Program-made: the position numbers and the translations under genes
NCBI GenBank assembly: GCA_937923625.1
Contig: CALDTV010000016.1
Coordinates: 1-64,000, forward strand
DNA from: an uncultured Alphaproteobacteria bacterium
GTDB lineage: Bacteria > Pseudomonadota > Alphaproteobacteria > Micavibrionales > Micavibrionaceae
DNA: 64,000 bases
Direction of reading: 5' to 3'
Notes under the pieces: model-generated
The model's input: only the letters and a program-made list of their open reading frames with translations
What the model was told of the DNA's origin: nothing
Databases searched by the model: none
Shown here: positions 46,052 to 55,154 of the stretch, piece after piece
How the letters are laid out: every line of letters starts with the position of its first letter
How positions within the stretch are numbered: position 1 is the first letter of the stretch

Positions 46052-47074
46052 TTAATTCTTTTGGCAATAAATATAAGATACATAATCTGGTATCATTTGG
46101 CGAGTTTGTAATGTTGTTTTAGGAGTAGGTGAAATTTCTCCAATAGGATAATCCTCAGTAGTTGCATTTCCAACATCTAAAGTTACGTCGTAATATGGCC
46201 GATTTATAGGGGTCCCACTTGCTGTAGCGCCCATTATAAAACGTGCGTCTCCTATTGGAAACACGATCCACCCCTCTGGACATGTATTTCTGTTGAATGC
46301 CATAACCGCGTTAGGGGGAAATTCAAACCCAACATTTTCTTGCCCTCTAAAAGTTAAATAATCATCGAAAAAAGCAGCAGAATTATAATCATTTTCAACT
46401 AATTTTTGTACAAAGGTCGTATTAGCATGATCGCAGTTTTCAGCATCACGTGATCCTGCATTACACGGAATTGATAAATCACCTTCTATTGTGTATCCAC
46501 CTTCGCGGCTTGGCCCATGGCTAATGACAACATAATGCACATTAGACGCAACAGTGATAGCGGGTGTTATTCCTTGAATATCGATAACACCCCCATCAGA
46601 AGTATATGGCGAAGGAGAGCCTGCCGTTGCTTGCCTTTCCGTCACAGCATAAGTAAAGCGATTTCCCCAGGCATCCGAAGCAAAGTCGTCAGGAATATTT
46701 AAGGTTCTGACAGGTACCGCCCCAATACGCACACGCTGCCCAGCTGTCGTGCTCATGCGCCGAAAAGTTCCAGCAAAAGTCCCAGTATTACACGTTGACG
46801 TCACTTCACGGTTATAGTTTGTGTTTGATGCTATTGGCTCACCTATCAAAGAGGCTGGACAAGGATAACGTGCATTTTGACTGAGGAACACGCCAAGCGA
46901 ATCCTTAACAACAGACAATCTATATTCCGTTGCAGAAATTTTATTTTTTTCTATAAAATTAAGTAATGAAGAACCCAAAAAACCAAGCATAATGCTACCA
47001 ATGGCAAGAAAAATAGCCATTTCGATTAAAGTAAAACCTGCCTGTTTTTTTTCTATTGAGTAAGCTTCCCTCAT
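46052..47074 (-). CDS. pseudopilin-like protein with tail-collar-like C-terminus
   Basis: 340 residues from the ATG at 47074 (a GTG at 47092 is possible). A prepilin leader ending QAG precedes FTLIEMAIFLAIGSIMLGFLG, the prepilin-peptidase site with Glu+5 and hydrophobic helix. The middle shares RIGAVPVRTLNIPDDFASDAWGNRFTYAVT with its neighbour. From about residue 255, VMAFNRNTCPEGW and RFIMGATASG and the ending IPDYVSYIYCQK resemble the phage tail-collar domain, normally a receptor-binding tip. A minor pilin acting as adhesin is inferred. It follows the paralogue directly. Confidence 0.65.
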   Translation of the reverse strand: MREAYSIEKKQAGFTLIEMAIFLAIGSIMLGFLGSSLLNFIEKNKISATEYRLSVVKDSLGVFLSQNARYPCPASLIGEPIASNTNYNREVTSTCNTGTFAGTFRRMSTTAGQRVRIGAVPVRTLNIPDDFASDAWGNRFTYAVTERQATAGSPSPYTSDGGVIDIQGITPAITVASNVHYVVISHGPSREGGYTIEGDLSIPCNAGSRDAENCDHANTTFVQKLVENDYNSAAFFDDYLTFRGQENVGFEFPPNAVMAFNRNTCPEGWIVFPIGDARFIMGATASGTPINRPYYDVTLDVGNATTEDYPIGEISPTPKTTLQTRQMIPDYVSYIYCQKN

Positions 47075-47078
47075 ATTT

Positions 47079-48071
47079 TTAGTCTTTTTCACAATAGGTA
47101 AGCGCTATATATGGCGGCACTATTTCAGCAGGCGTTTGTCCAGTATCACCCAGGTCATAAAGCCGGCTCACGCTAGAGCCAGTGGTCACATTATACTGCT
47201 CTTGTGTAACATTCGCGCCACTCGCTGTTCTTCCAATTATAAAACGCCCTTCTAAAGCTGGAGCAAGAGACCATCCAGCAGGACAAGTATTATCGTTAAA
47301 TGCGACAACTCCTCCGGAAGGAAAGTCATCATTATTGCGCTCTCGCGCTTTGAACACGAGAATATCATCATAAAAATTTGTATTTTGCGCATCAGAATTT
47401 AAAATCGTGCGTGTAAAAATACTATTTCCATCACAATTGGTTTCATCTAAAGCGGTGCCCGCACACGTCGCGACTAAAACACCAGCTTGTGTATAAGCCC
47501 CCATTGCTGTCGGGCCGTGACTAAATAAAACATAATGAGCGGAATTTGGTGGATTTATGACCTGCTGTCCAAGATTATTGGCACTATCAGTGATGGCGAT
47601 GGAACCAAGAGTGTTATTATAAAGGCCGTTTGTGGCCAAAACTTGGGTAACAGCATAGGTAAAACGGTTACCCCAACCATCTACTGCGAATTCATCCGGT
47701 AAATTTAAGCTCCGAACGGGAACTGTTCCAATGCGCACACGCGAAGCGGAACGCCCAACGACACTTATAGCACCACTAATTGTGGCGTTAGAGTTACAGT
47801 TAGTGGTGGTGACTTCGACATTAAATGCAGCCGCCCCAGGCGCCGCAGTGGGAGAGGCAGGGCAAGGCAACCTATTGTTAAGACTTAAAAAATTGTCCAT
47901 AGCCGTCTCAATCGCTGCCATTCTAGTTTCAGTTTGATTGATACGACTTTGCTTAAAAAAAGAGGTGAGCGCCCCTCCTAAAAGAGTGAGCAAGACACCT
48001 GCAATAATCATGACAATAGAGAGCTCTATCAGGGTAAATCCCTTGTGATCTTTAGCCGAAGAAATAATCAT
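47079..48071 (-). CDS. pseudopilin-like protein with tail-collar-like C-terminus (paralogue)
   Basis: 330 residues. The short leader MIISSAKDHKG ends at the prepilin cleavage site before FTLIELSIVMIIAGVLLTLLG. The central domain has a Cys-rich start (RLPCPASPTAAP, NCNSN) and RIGTVPVRSLNLPDEFAVDGWGNRFTYAVT. The C-terminus has VVAFNDNTCPAGW, GRFIIGRTASG and VPPYIALTYCEK, as in tail-collar proteins (compare PPYIALNY). AAGG precedes the ATG. It is paired with the next gene four bases downstream of its stop. No secretion-system genes are close by. Confidence 0.65.
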   Translation of the reverse strand: MIISSAKDHKGFTLIELSIVMIIAGVLLTLLGGALTSFFKQSRINQTETRMAAIETAMDNFLSLNNRLPCPASPTAAPGAAAFNVEVTTTNCNSNATISGAISVVGRSASRVRIGTVPVRSLNLPDEFAVDGWGNRFTYAVTQVLATNGLYNNTLGSIAITDSANNLGQQVINPPNSAHYVLFSHGPTAMGAYTQAGVLVATCAGTALDETNCDGNSIFTRTILNSDAQNTNFYDDILVFKARERNNDDFPSGGVVAFNDNTCPAGWSLAPALEGRFIIGRTASGANVTQEQYNVTTGSSVSRLYDLGDTGQTPAEIVPPYIALTYCEKD

Positions 48072-48222
48072 ATGAAGCCTTAAATGTGATTATGCATTTG
48101 TTTAAGCAAAGTTTTTCCTATTATACCCTATCAAATTTTAGTTAAATTTTTATAAATCTTTTCAATACAAATTTCTAATCCCCCCCTCAAAAATTTAATT
48201 TTCATAATTTTGTAATATTTGC

Positions 48223-48228
48223 TATAAT
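48223..48228 (+). promoter_or_regulatory. extended -10 element upstream of the third paralogue
   Basis: TGC-TATAAT within the 300-base gap between the divergent pseudopilin genes. Six bases later is an ATG that opens only a three-codon frame (48235), possibly chance. The -35 side is weak. C7 lies just before at 48180-48186. No other gene is seen in 48072-48300. Confidence 0.45.
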
Positions 48229-48322
48229 ATACTCATGAATTGTTAACTTATACTTAAGAGCTGTTTGCTAAAATACTTTAAGTGGGCATTTAAAATATTA
48301 AAAATTATGGGGGCAAGACATA

Positions 48323-49075
48323 CAATTACAACATTCTCACATAAAGTCTGAGGGCGGAACATCACTCATCGGTATGTCACTTGTAATCATGATGGTAGGC
48401 ATCATGATTTCTGGCGCATCTATTTTATATAAAAATTATGACTCTATTGTCAGCGCCCAAGAAACGATTGATAAAAATTTAGTCATAAGAAATGCGATAA
48501 AAGAATTTGTGAGCAGGAATGGGCGTTACCCATGCCCCGCTCCCCTAAATGCTCCTCCTGATTCTATCAGATACGGTCGCGAAGATAGCACACCTGCCGC
48601 TTCCCCACCTGATTGTGATTCACCAGCTTATTACAACGAAGCAGGTATAAGAGGTACCGGCCCCGTATTAGCCCCTCCCAGTTCCAGCCGTGGGATTTTT
48701 ATTACGCCGGGTCGCGCAACAACAGGCAATATTATTATTGGTACAATACCAACTAGATCCCTGAATATATCGGACGATAATATGTATGATGGTCATGGCA
48801 TGAGATACGTTTATGCGATTACAGCAAGAATGGCTTCGCCGGGTTACGATGTGTCACATGATATTGGCGGCATAGATATTCAAGATGAAAATGGGCAATC
48901 ATTATCAAGCACACCAGGGCATGTTGCTTATAGTTTTTTTAGCCCGGGCATCGATCGTCGTGGCGCTTATAATCACGAAGGCGTCGTTATTGAATCGTGT
49001 GACACCACAAAAGATGCTGGCGAAAATTGTGATAATGATAATGTCTTCAGCGCTGCACTTTTAAAAAGATACTAA
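48323..49075 (+). pseudogene. third pseudopilin-like paralogue without a normal start
   Basis: The first ATG in frame (48374) lies inside the prepilin motif: upstream codons read ...HIKSEGG then TSLIGMSLVIMMVGIMISG, which is the cleavage region. No ATG, GTG or TTG exists upstream before the stop at 48299. A different frame, ATG at 48307 with GGGGG, would give a leader (MGARHTITTFSHK) that joins this frame if one base near 48346 is skipped. So this is a frameshifted gene, a programmed +1 shift, or a gene with an unusual start. The body matches its paralogues (IGTIPTRSLNISDDN) but stops at residue ~233 of the ATG frame and lacks the collar domain. Confidence 0.55.
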
Positions 49076-49096
49076 AATTAAAATAAGGAAAGAAAA

Positions 49097-49585
49097 ATGA
49101 ATATAAAACAACAAAAAAAATTATTATTAAGCGCCAGTATTATTGCAATGAGCTTTTTAGGATCACCTAATAGTATAAAAGCACAAAGCAATGACCCTTT
49201 TGCGCATACCTTTTCTTATGAGGCGAGTGTAACACAATTTCATTGGCATACTGGGCCATGGAGAGAATGCGGGTTATCACAGGATCAAACAACAACTGTG
49301 GATGTCTGTTTTTCTTCTGAACAATTTAGAGAAGTAGAATGCCGAGACAATCGAAACCAAGCTGTAGCAGCAGGCCAATGCTCACACACACCACCCCCTA
49401 CAAATAATCAAGTATGTGAGTTACCACCATGCACCATATCTACAGGCAGCTGGAATTGCCCTCCTAGCTCGAGGGGAAGTAGCACAAGCGGCGGAGGTGG
49501 CAGCGATAGAGATACAGTAGATAGCGACGGTGATAATGTAAATGATACCGACGGCGCAGGCCCTTCAGGTGCCTTTGGTGGATAA
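49097..49585 (+). CDS. secreted protein with thrombospondin type-1-like domain
   Basis: 162 residues, AAGGAAAG before the ATG. The signal peptide runs to about residue 30. Residues 47-112 fit a TSP1 repeat: W50, GPWRECG (W55, C58), C71, FREVEC (C82), C95, C107 and C112, six cysteines with the R-x-V-x-C signature. After a Gly/Ser linker, DSDGDNVNDTDG (142-153) resembles the calcium-binding thrombospondin type-3 repeat. TSP1 is common in eukaryotic adhesion proteins and rare in bacteria. It likely acts outside the cell in adhesion. It lies next to the pseudopilin locus on the same strand as the propeller gene. Confidence 0.6.
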   Translation: MNIKQQKKLLLSASIIAMSFLGSPNSIKAQSNDPFAHTFSYEASVTQFHWHTGPWRECGLSQDQTTTVDVCFSSEQFREVECRDNRNQAVAAGQCSHTPPPTNNQVCELPPCTISTGSWNCPPSSRGSSTSGGGGSDRDTVDSDGDNVNDTDGAGPSGAFGG

Positions 49586-49594
49586 AGTAGCGCA

Positions 49595-50887
49595 ATGAAT
49601 AGAAGAGATTTTTTAAAATTATCAGCCTACATAACCGTCGCTTTAAAAGCGGGGCTAATAAACCCTACCTCCGCAATATCAAGTTCGCTTACAACACCTC
49701 CAAAATTAACGGGAAATATTTTTGCGGCATGCTACAACCCTAAAAAAGAAGGCGAATTTTCGCGTAAAACGCATCAATCGGTACTTTCACGTTTAAATCT
49801 GGAAACTGGTGTAGCTCAAATTGTTCCATTTGATTTGCTAAAAGCGCATGATGCGTTAAAAGTACAAAACAATGAATATTTGATTTTACCTAGCTCGCAA
49901 AAAAGTAATTTTTTATATGTTTCTGACTTCGATGGGCATAAACAAAAAATCCATCTTCCTGAGTACTGTGGCATCAATGGTCATGCCTTTTTTGATAAAA
50001 AAGAAAATACAATTATTGTCCCCACTGCAAACGGTGAAGAAAACGGCCGTGGAGAATTTTTTATTTTAGACGCAAAAAATTATAAAATTATTGATCACTA
50101 TGTAACAAATAATTTTTACCCTCATGACATCCAACTTTTAGATCAAAATACTTTAGCCGTATGCAATTATAATGTGGACCGAAACGGATATAATGATTCT
50201 GGATTTAGAGCGAGCCTTTTAAACAATCAAAGCATTCTCTCTTTGCATGACAGAAAAACACTTAAGTGGAAAAAAAATATTCCTGCTTATAATAATATAA
50301 AGATTAGCCACACAACAATAACCAATAATGGAGATCTATTTGCGATAGGAAATAGAGAATACCACGATGAAAGTATTTCAAGCTGGAGTAATGAATATAT
50401 TGAGGATAAATTCGAATCTTTCTTTAAAGAAAATCATTCAGAACTTCTTACGCAATGGCCAGATATCGTTAAACATACCCCCCTGCACCGTGTTGAAAAA
50501 AGCACTGGCGCCTATGGGCTACCAACTCTGCCTATGAAAATGGCAAACGGATCAAATAACCTGCAGATCATACCATTTAACCACTATCACCACAGACGCC
50601 CCCAATCAATATGCTATGTACCGCAAACGAACACGGTATGTATGGCTTTTCCAAATTCTGATAGTATTTTATTATATAATGCCACAACAAATAAATCTGC
50701 CTCTTTGAATGGTAAGGATTTAAATCTTAAAGAAATGCGGGGCATTACACCGATTGAAAACACGCCTTATTTGGCCATAGCAGGGATTAGACGAGGTTTT
50801 ACAATCATTGACACAACAACAAATAAAATTATTCAGCATTTTGATATTGGTATAGGCCGCATCATTCATATGCATCACGAAGTTTAA
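49595..50887 (+). CDS. Tat-exported DUF1513-like beta-propeller protein
   Basis: 430 residues. The start MNRRDFLKLS is a twin-arginine signal. The body repeats WD/kelch-like strands typical of DUF1513 propellers: FAACYNPKKEGEF, SRLNLETG, INGHAFFDKKENTIIVPTANGEENGRG, NNFYPHDIQLLDQNTLAVCNYN, and a C-terminal IAGIRRGFTIIDTTTNKIIQ. DUF1513 proteins often belong to iron-uptake loci; here the neighbours are the TSP-like secreted proteins, so it may be an extracytoplasmic binding partner. Only nine bases separate it from the TSP1 gene. Confidence 0.7.
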   Translation: MNRRDFLKLSAYITVALKAGLINPTSAISSSLTTPPKLTGNIFAACYNPKKEGEFSRKTHQSVLSRLNLETGVAQIVPFDLLKAHDALKVQNNEYLILPSSQKSNFLYVSDFDGHKQKIHLPEYCGINGHAFFDKKENTIIVPTANGEENGRGEFFILDAKNYKIIDHYVTNNFYPHDIQLLDQNTLAVCNYNVDRNGYNDSGFRASLLNNQSILSLHDRKTLKWKKNIPAYNNIKISHTTITNNGDLFAIGNREYHDESISSWSNEYIEDKFESFFKENHSELLTQWPDIVKHTPLHRVEKSTGAYGLPTLPMKMANGSNNLQIIPFNHYHHRRPQSICYVPQTNTVCMAFPNSDSILLYNATTNKSASLNGKDLNLKEMRGITPIENTPYLAIAGIRRGFTIIDTTTNKIIQHFDIGIGRIIHMHHEV

Positions 50888-50909
50888 CATTTTTCAGAAA
50901 GGTATTAAT

Positions 50910-51203
50910 ATGATAAAAAATAAAAAATTATTACTTGGAGCGTGCTTTTTAGCACTCACATTTTTTTATACAAACACTCCAGCCCATGCTTGTACGGAAA
51001 CTAGAAGCGTTCAATGCAAAGATCCAGACGGGAACAACGTCGATATTAGTAATTGCACTCCTAAACTTAGCATTCCATCTTCAACACGTTCATGTAGATC
51101 ATCATGCAGAGCAAGAAGTAGCTCTGAAAGAAGTAGCTCTGAAAGAAGTCGCTCTGATAGTCAAGATACAGATGGAGATAGCCATAATGACTGTTGCACT
51201 TAA
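50910..51203 (+). CDS. secreted Cys/Ser-rich protein with partial TSP1-like motif
   Basis: 97 residues, AAAGGT before the ATG. The signal peptide ends about AHA (26-27). CTETRSVQCKDPDGNNV...C matches the second half of a TSP1 repeat (R-x-V-x-C-x-D), with C28, C36, C49, C62 and C66. It then has a 15-base tandem repeat coding RSSSE (51114-51158) and ends DTDGDSHNDCC, a TSP3-like calcium motif. It looks like a shortened sister of the 49097-49585 protein. Confidence 0.55.
   Translation: MIKNKKLLLGACFLALTFFYTNTPAHACTETRSVQCKDPDGNNVDISNCTPKLSIPSSTRSCRSSCRARSSSERSSSERSRSDSQDTDGDSHNDCCT
51114..51158 (+). repeat. 15-bp in-frame tandem repeat
   Basis: Three units of AGAAGTAGCTCTGAA, the third with two changes, encoding RSSSE repeats inside the secreted protein. 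Confidence 0.85.
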
Positions 51204-51320
51204 TTTTTTTATATAATGAATTATATCAATCTAAACTATGCTTTTAAAAAAATAGTTGAATAAAAATTTATTATTTAGCATAAATTTAACAGTGTTGATA
51301 TTTCCGAATAAAATAGAATT

Positions 51321-52289
51321 ATGAATATAAAAATAGCTGCCAGCATTTTATTAATAGGGATCGTCTCTATTAGCGCCTTCGTATTTATAAAAAAGGCCTT
51401 CTTTCCACCGGCAAAAGAAACCCAGAAAATAGAATATTCTTTTAAAGCCACTGATTCCTCGCTCCCCTCAAATGATCCTTTCGAATTTATAAAAGATAAA
51501 ACTTTTTGGGATAAAGATCACAGTAAATACCGTATTTATTTTAACAATAACGGCACTGGAAAATTGCAGTTTTTTACTAATGCCTACGAAAATAGAACTG
51601 GTGATATCAAAAGCTTTAAATGGACAATAACAGATAAAATCATATGTTTTAATTTCACGAATGTGGCATCACAGAATTCTTGTCGTCTTTATGATATTTA
51701 TTATTCAACGGCCAAAACCAAGAAGGTTTACAATAATAGTTTGGTCTTACAAGACCCGTTCTATGGCGAAGAACATATCACGCTCGACCGTCAATATAGT
51801 GGCAACCAACTTATTAAACCTCAATATGCAAGGCAGATAAAATCCATATATTCACGTATGAAAATTATACAAAGAGCTATGTATAAAAGGGAACTTGATT
51901 TTAGTACACCTGGTTATCATGAAGATATGAGTATCAATTTAAAAAAATATTTAAATATGACGGCTAATCATATTTTTTCTTATATGAATAAAGATACGTT
52001 CATTCAAAAAAATGGATCTTATACGCAAATAGTTTCTCTTAAATCCAAAAACTTAAAAACAAACGGTAATTGGTGGGTTTTTGAAAAAATGTTTTTTTGC
52101 TATGGATTTGGGCACATACCATTGCAAGATAAGAAGAGTGCTATCTGCTTGACGACTTTACCTGCCAATATAATGTTAAAGCCTGAGAATGGTTTTGCTA
52201 TGCAAGACACCGACGGATATACGATTAAGGTTACTCAAGAAAATTTTATTAATTTGAATAATTATTTACAGCCAGAATTATTTGATTAA
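51321..52289 (+). CDS. membrane-anchored protein, unknown
   Basis: 322 residues. An N-terminal anchor (IAASILLIGIVSISAFVFI) is followed by a soluble, basic and aromatic-rich periplasmic domain with FEFIKDKTFWDKDHSKYRIYF and two Cys (CFNF, CRLY) that could form a disulphide. It is on the same strand as the secreted proteins and probably ends their locus. It ends three bases before the convergent mltG stop. No family recognised. Confidence 0.55.
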   Translation: MNIKIAASILLIGIVSISAFVFIKKAFFPPAKETQKIEYSFKATDSSLPSNDPFEFIKDKTFWDKDHSKYRIYFNNNGTGKLQFFTNAYENRTGDIKSFKWTITDKIICFNFTNVASQNSCRLYDIYYSTAKTKKVYNNSLVLQDPFYGEEHITLDRQYSGNQLIKPQYARQIKSIYSRMKIIQRAMYKRELDFSTPGYHEDMSINLKKYLNMTANHIFSYMNKDTFIQKNGSYTQIVSLKSKNLKTNGNWWVFEKMFFCYGFGHIPLQDKKSAICLTTLPANIMLKPENGFAMQDTDGYTIKVTQENFINLNNYLQPELFD

Positions 52290-52291
52290 AC

Positions 52292-53278
52292 TTAGCGCTC
52301 AGCCCGAACCTTACGCCACTTGGCGACGTTACGGTTATGTTCGGCTAGCGTTTTACCAAACATGTGTCCGCCTGTGCCATCGGCAACGAAGAAAATATAA
52401 TCATGCTTTTCTGGGTTAAGGGTCGCTTCAATAGCGGCGCGTCCGGGGTTTGCGATAGGTGTTGGCGTTAAACCAACATTTTTATAAGTGTTAAAAGGAG
52501 AATTAATTTTCAAATCTTTACGAAGCAAGCGGCGTCCCAATGGCCCCTTGCCTTCATTTTGAATTTTTCCTTTTGTGATTGCATAAATTACTGTTGGGTC
52601 AGTTTGCAACATCATGCCTTTATTCAAACGATTAATAAACACGCCAGCGACTCTGGCGCGCTCTTTTGCTATACCCGTTTCTTTTTCAACGATAGAGGCC
52701 AAAATAAGCGCTTCTTCTTTTGTTTTTAAAGGTAAACCACTTGCACGTTTTTGCCACGCATCATCCAGTGCTTTTTTCATCGCCAGCTGCATACGGTTTA
52801 AAATATCTTGACGGTTTTCTGTCGCAACAAAATGATAGGTATCGGGAAGCAAAGAGCCTTCGGCAGGGATGGCTTTAATTTCACCTTGTAAATCTGTACG
52901 CCCGTTTAATAATTTTACAATTTGGTAACTCGTATATCCCTCAGGGATTGTGATTTTACGATCAAACACTTCGCCCAATTCCATCATTTCAATCGCGTCG
53001 GCCATAGAGATATTTGCAGGGAATTTATACTCCCCTGCTTTTAGGCTGTCACGAAAACGTGCCACGATTTTGAATAGAAACGGTTGGGTAATGACGCCTT
53101 CTTTTTTCAACGTCTGTGCGATTGCGCTAACGCCTTGACCGCGTTCAATCAAAACTAATTTTTCTTCAGGCAATGCGCCATCATTTAAATAATGATGCAC
53201 ACCAAGCCCGCCAATCACAGCCGCGGCAGTCAAAAAAATTAAGCACAAAGATAAAAAGGTTAAGAGAAAATTTTTCAT
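52292..53278 (-). CDS. mltG: endolytic murein transglycosylase MltG (YceG)
   Basis: 328 residues with an N-terminal membrane anchor and LysM-like start (LVLIERGQGVSAIAQTLKKEGVI). The catalytic Glu is in ILASIVEKETGIAKERARVAGVFINRL, followed by MMLQTDPTVIYAI and NTYKNVGLTPTPIANPG. It cuts glycan strands during growth and is thought to end chain elongation. It follows fabF as in many proteobacteria, separated by 72 bases. Confidence 0.94.
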   Translation of the reverse strand: MKNFLLTFLSLCLIFLTAAAVIGGLGVHHYLNDGALPEEKLVLIERGQGVSAIAQTLKKEGVITQPFLFKIVARFRDSLKAGEYKFPANISMADAIEMMELGEVFDRKITIPEGYTSYQIVKLLNGRTDLQGEIKAIPAEGSLLPDTYHFVATENRQDILNRMQLAMKKALDDAWQKRASGLPLKTKEEALILASIVEKETGIAKERARVAGVFINRLNKGMMLQTDPTVIYAITKGKIQNEGKGPLGRRLLRKDLKINSPFNTYKNVGLTPTPIANPGRAAIEATLNPEKHDYIFFVADGTGGHMFGKTLAEHNRNVAKWRKVRAER

Positions 53279-53350
53279 GCCGCATTGTACCGCAGCATTT
53301 GAAAAAATACAGATTTTTAAAGATTATTCGCCAACAACTAAGCTTTTTGT

Positions 53351-54634
53351 TTAAACCGCACGAAGAATAAGCGACGCATTCGTTCCACCAAAACCAAACG
53401 AATTAGACAAGACTGTTGTCACTTTTTTCTCTTTGGCTACTTTTGGCACCAAGTCTAATCCTTGGCATGGCTCGGATATATTTTCTAAGTTTAATGTTGG
53501 CGGCAATTGCCCCGTTTCAATTGTCTTGGCAGAATATATCGCCTCGACCGCGCCAGCAGCACCCAGCAAATGACCAATCGCGGATTTAGTTGAAGACATG
53601 GAAAGTTTATCAAGCGCAGGCTCGAACAATCTTTTGACTGCGGTACATTCAATGCCATCACCAACAGGAGTCGATGTACCATGCGCATTAATATAATCAA
53701 CTTCTTCGGGATTAATTTCGGCGCGTTTTAATGCCGCTTTCATCGCGCGATAACCACCATCACCATTTTCGGCTGGTGAGGTGATATGATACGCATCGCC
53801 CGATAGACCATAGCCAATCACCTCGGCATAAATTTTTGCGCCGCGGGCTTTGGCGTGTTCATATTCTTCTAAAACAACAACGCCAGCCCCTTCGGCAATA
53901 ACAAAACCATCGCGCCCTTCATCAAACGGACGGGACGCCGCGGTTGGATCATCATTGTAAGAAGTGGAGAGCGCACGCGCCGCAGCAAAACCGCCAACAC
54001 CCAAAGGTGTCACGGCCGCTTCCGCGCCGCCAGCCACCATAACATCCGCATCACCAACCGCAATCATACGGGCGGAGTCACCAATAGCATGCGTGCCAGT
54101 TGCACAAGCTGTCACGACAGAATGATTAGGCCCTTTAAAGCCATGCTTTATAGAGATATGACCAGAGGCCAGATTAATCAGCATCGCCGGAATACAAAAT
54201 GGGGAGAGCTTTCGCGGGCCACGATCTTTTAATGTGATCGAGCTATTATACATTGTCTCTAAGCCGCCAATGCCAGAACCAACCAAAACACCTGTACGCT
54301 CGCGTTGTTCATCATTTGAAGGCACCCAACCAGAATCCGCAATAGCTTCATCGGCTGCGGCAATCCCATAAACAATAAATGGATCCATTTTGCGTTGGTC
54401 TTTTGCTGGCACAAATAAATCCGCGTTAAAAGCACCGTCAGAAGGATTTTCATCCTTTGTTTTGGGCACAACACCGGCAATATGAGAGGCAAAGTCGTTA
54501 ATATCGTATGGATCTTCAAAATGGTCGATTTTATTTAAACCACTTTTACCCGAAATGATTGCATCCCAGTTGTGATCAACACCACAGCCAAGCGGTGAGA
54601 TCATTCCCATTCCTGTAACGACAACTCTTTTCAT
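53351..54634 (-). CDS. fabF: beta-ketoacyl-ACP synthase II
   Basis: 427 residues from the ATG at 54634, the usual MKRVVVTGMGMISPLGCGV start; a longer frame begins at 54682. The active-site Cys is in VVTACATGTHAIGDS, the two His in NAHGTSTPVGD and AIGHLLGAAGAVE. It elongates acyl chains with malonyl-ACP, using AcpP encoded just upstream. A terminator between acpP and fabF suggests a second promoter. Confidence 0.96.
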   Translation of the reverse strand: MKRVVVTGMGMISPLGCGVDHNWDAIISGKSGLNKIDHFEDPYDINDFASHIAGVVPKTKDENPSDGAFNADLFVPAKDQRKMDPFIVYGIAAADEAIADSGWVPSNDEQRERTGVLVGSGIGGLETMYNSSITLKDRGPRKLSPFCIPAMLINLASGHISIKHGFKGPNHSVVTACATGTHAIGDSARMIAVGDADVMVAGGAEAAVTPLGVGGFAAARALSTSYNDDPTAASRPFDEGRDGFVIAEGAGVVVLEEYEHAKARGAKIYAEVIGYGLSGDAYHITSPAENGDGGYRAMKAALKRAEINPEEVDYINAHGTSTPVGDGIECTAVKRLFEPALDKLSMSSTKSAIGHLLGAAGAVEAIYSAKTIETGQLPPTLNLENISEPCQGLDLVPKVAKEKKVTTVLSNSFGFGGTNASLILRAV

Positions 54635-54776
54635 GTAAAAAGCCATTTCTGTTTTTCTGCCTGACAATTCTGATAAATACAAAACAGGTTCTTACCTATT
54701 TTTATCGTTCACGCCTCGTCAGGTGAAAAAGCGAAACGGCTTTTATATATATAATGACTGAATATGGAGTCAGTTA

Positions 54777-54803
54777 AAAACGCTGATTATTTATCAGCGT
54801 TTT
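54777..54803 (-). terminator. acpP terminator overlapping its stop codon
   Basis: AAAACGCTGAT pairs with ATCAGCGTTTT around a five-base loop that contains the acpP stop, followed by T residues on the minus strand. The last codons of acpP form the 5' arm. Confidence 0.8.
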
Positions 54804-55026
54804 CGTTAATAAAGTTAACAGCATCACCAACTGTCTGAATATTTTCAGCAGCGTCGTCTGGAATTTCAACTTTGAACTCTTCTTCAAAAGCCATAACCAG
54901 CTCAACTGTGTCCAATGAATCTGCGCCAAGATCATCAATAAAGCTTGCGCCTTCATTTACTTTGTCTTCATCAACACCTAAATGCTCAACAACAATTTTC
55001 TTTACGCGTTCTGCAACGTCACTCAT
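54787..55026 (-). CDS. acpP: acyl carrier protein
   Basis: 79 residues, acidic, with the phosphopantetheine-attachment motif [18 protein letters not shown] (Ser about 36-39). It carries growing acyl chains for FabD, FabG, FabF and others. AAGG stands upstream of the ATG. The modifying enzyme AcpS is encoded at 38109-38510. Confidence 0.98.
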   Translation of the reverse strand: MSDVAERVKKIVVEHLGVDEDKVNEGASFIDDLGADSLDTVELVMAFEEEFKVEIPDDAAENIQTVGDAVNFINENADK

Positions 55027-55154
55027 GGGATTTTCCCTTACCTTTTAGTTAAAAATTAGATTCTCATCAAAACTCGGCGGACTTTACCAATCCAAGCAGT
55101 GATTGCAAGTTATTTCATTTAAGTAGCATTGCAATAAAGATTATCCTAGTTTTT

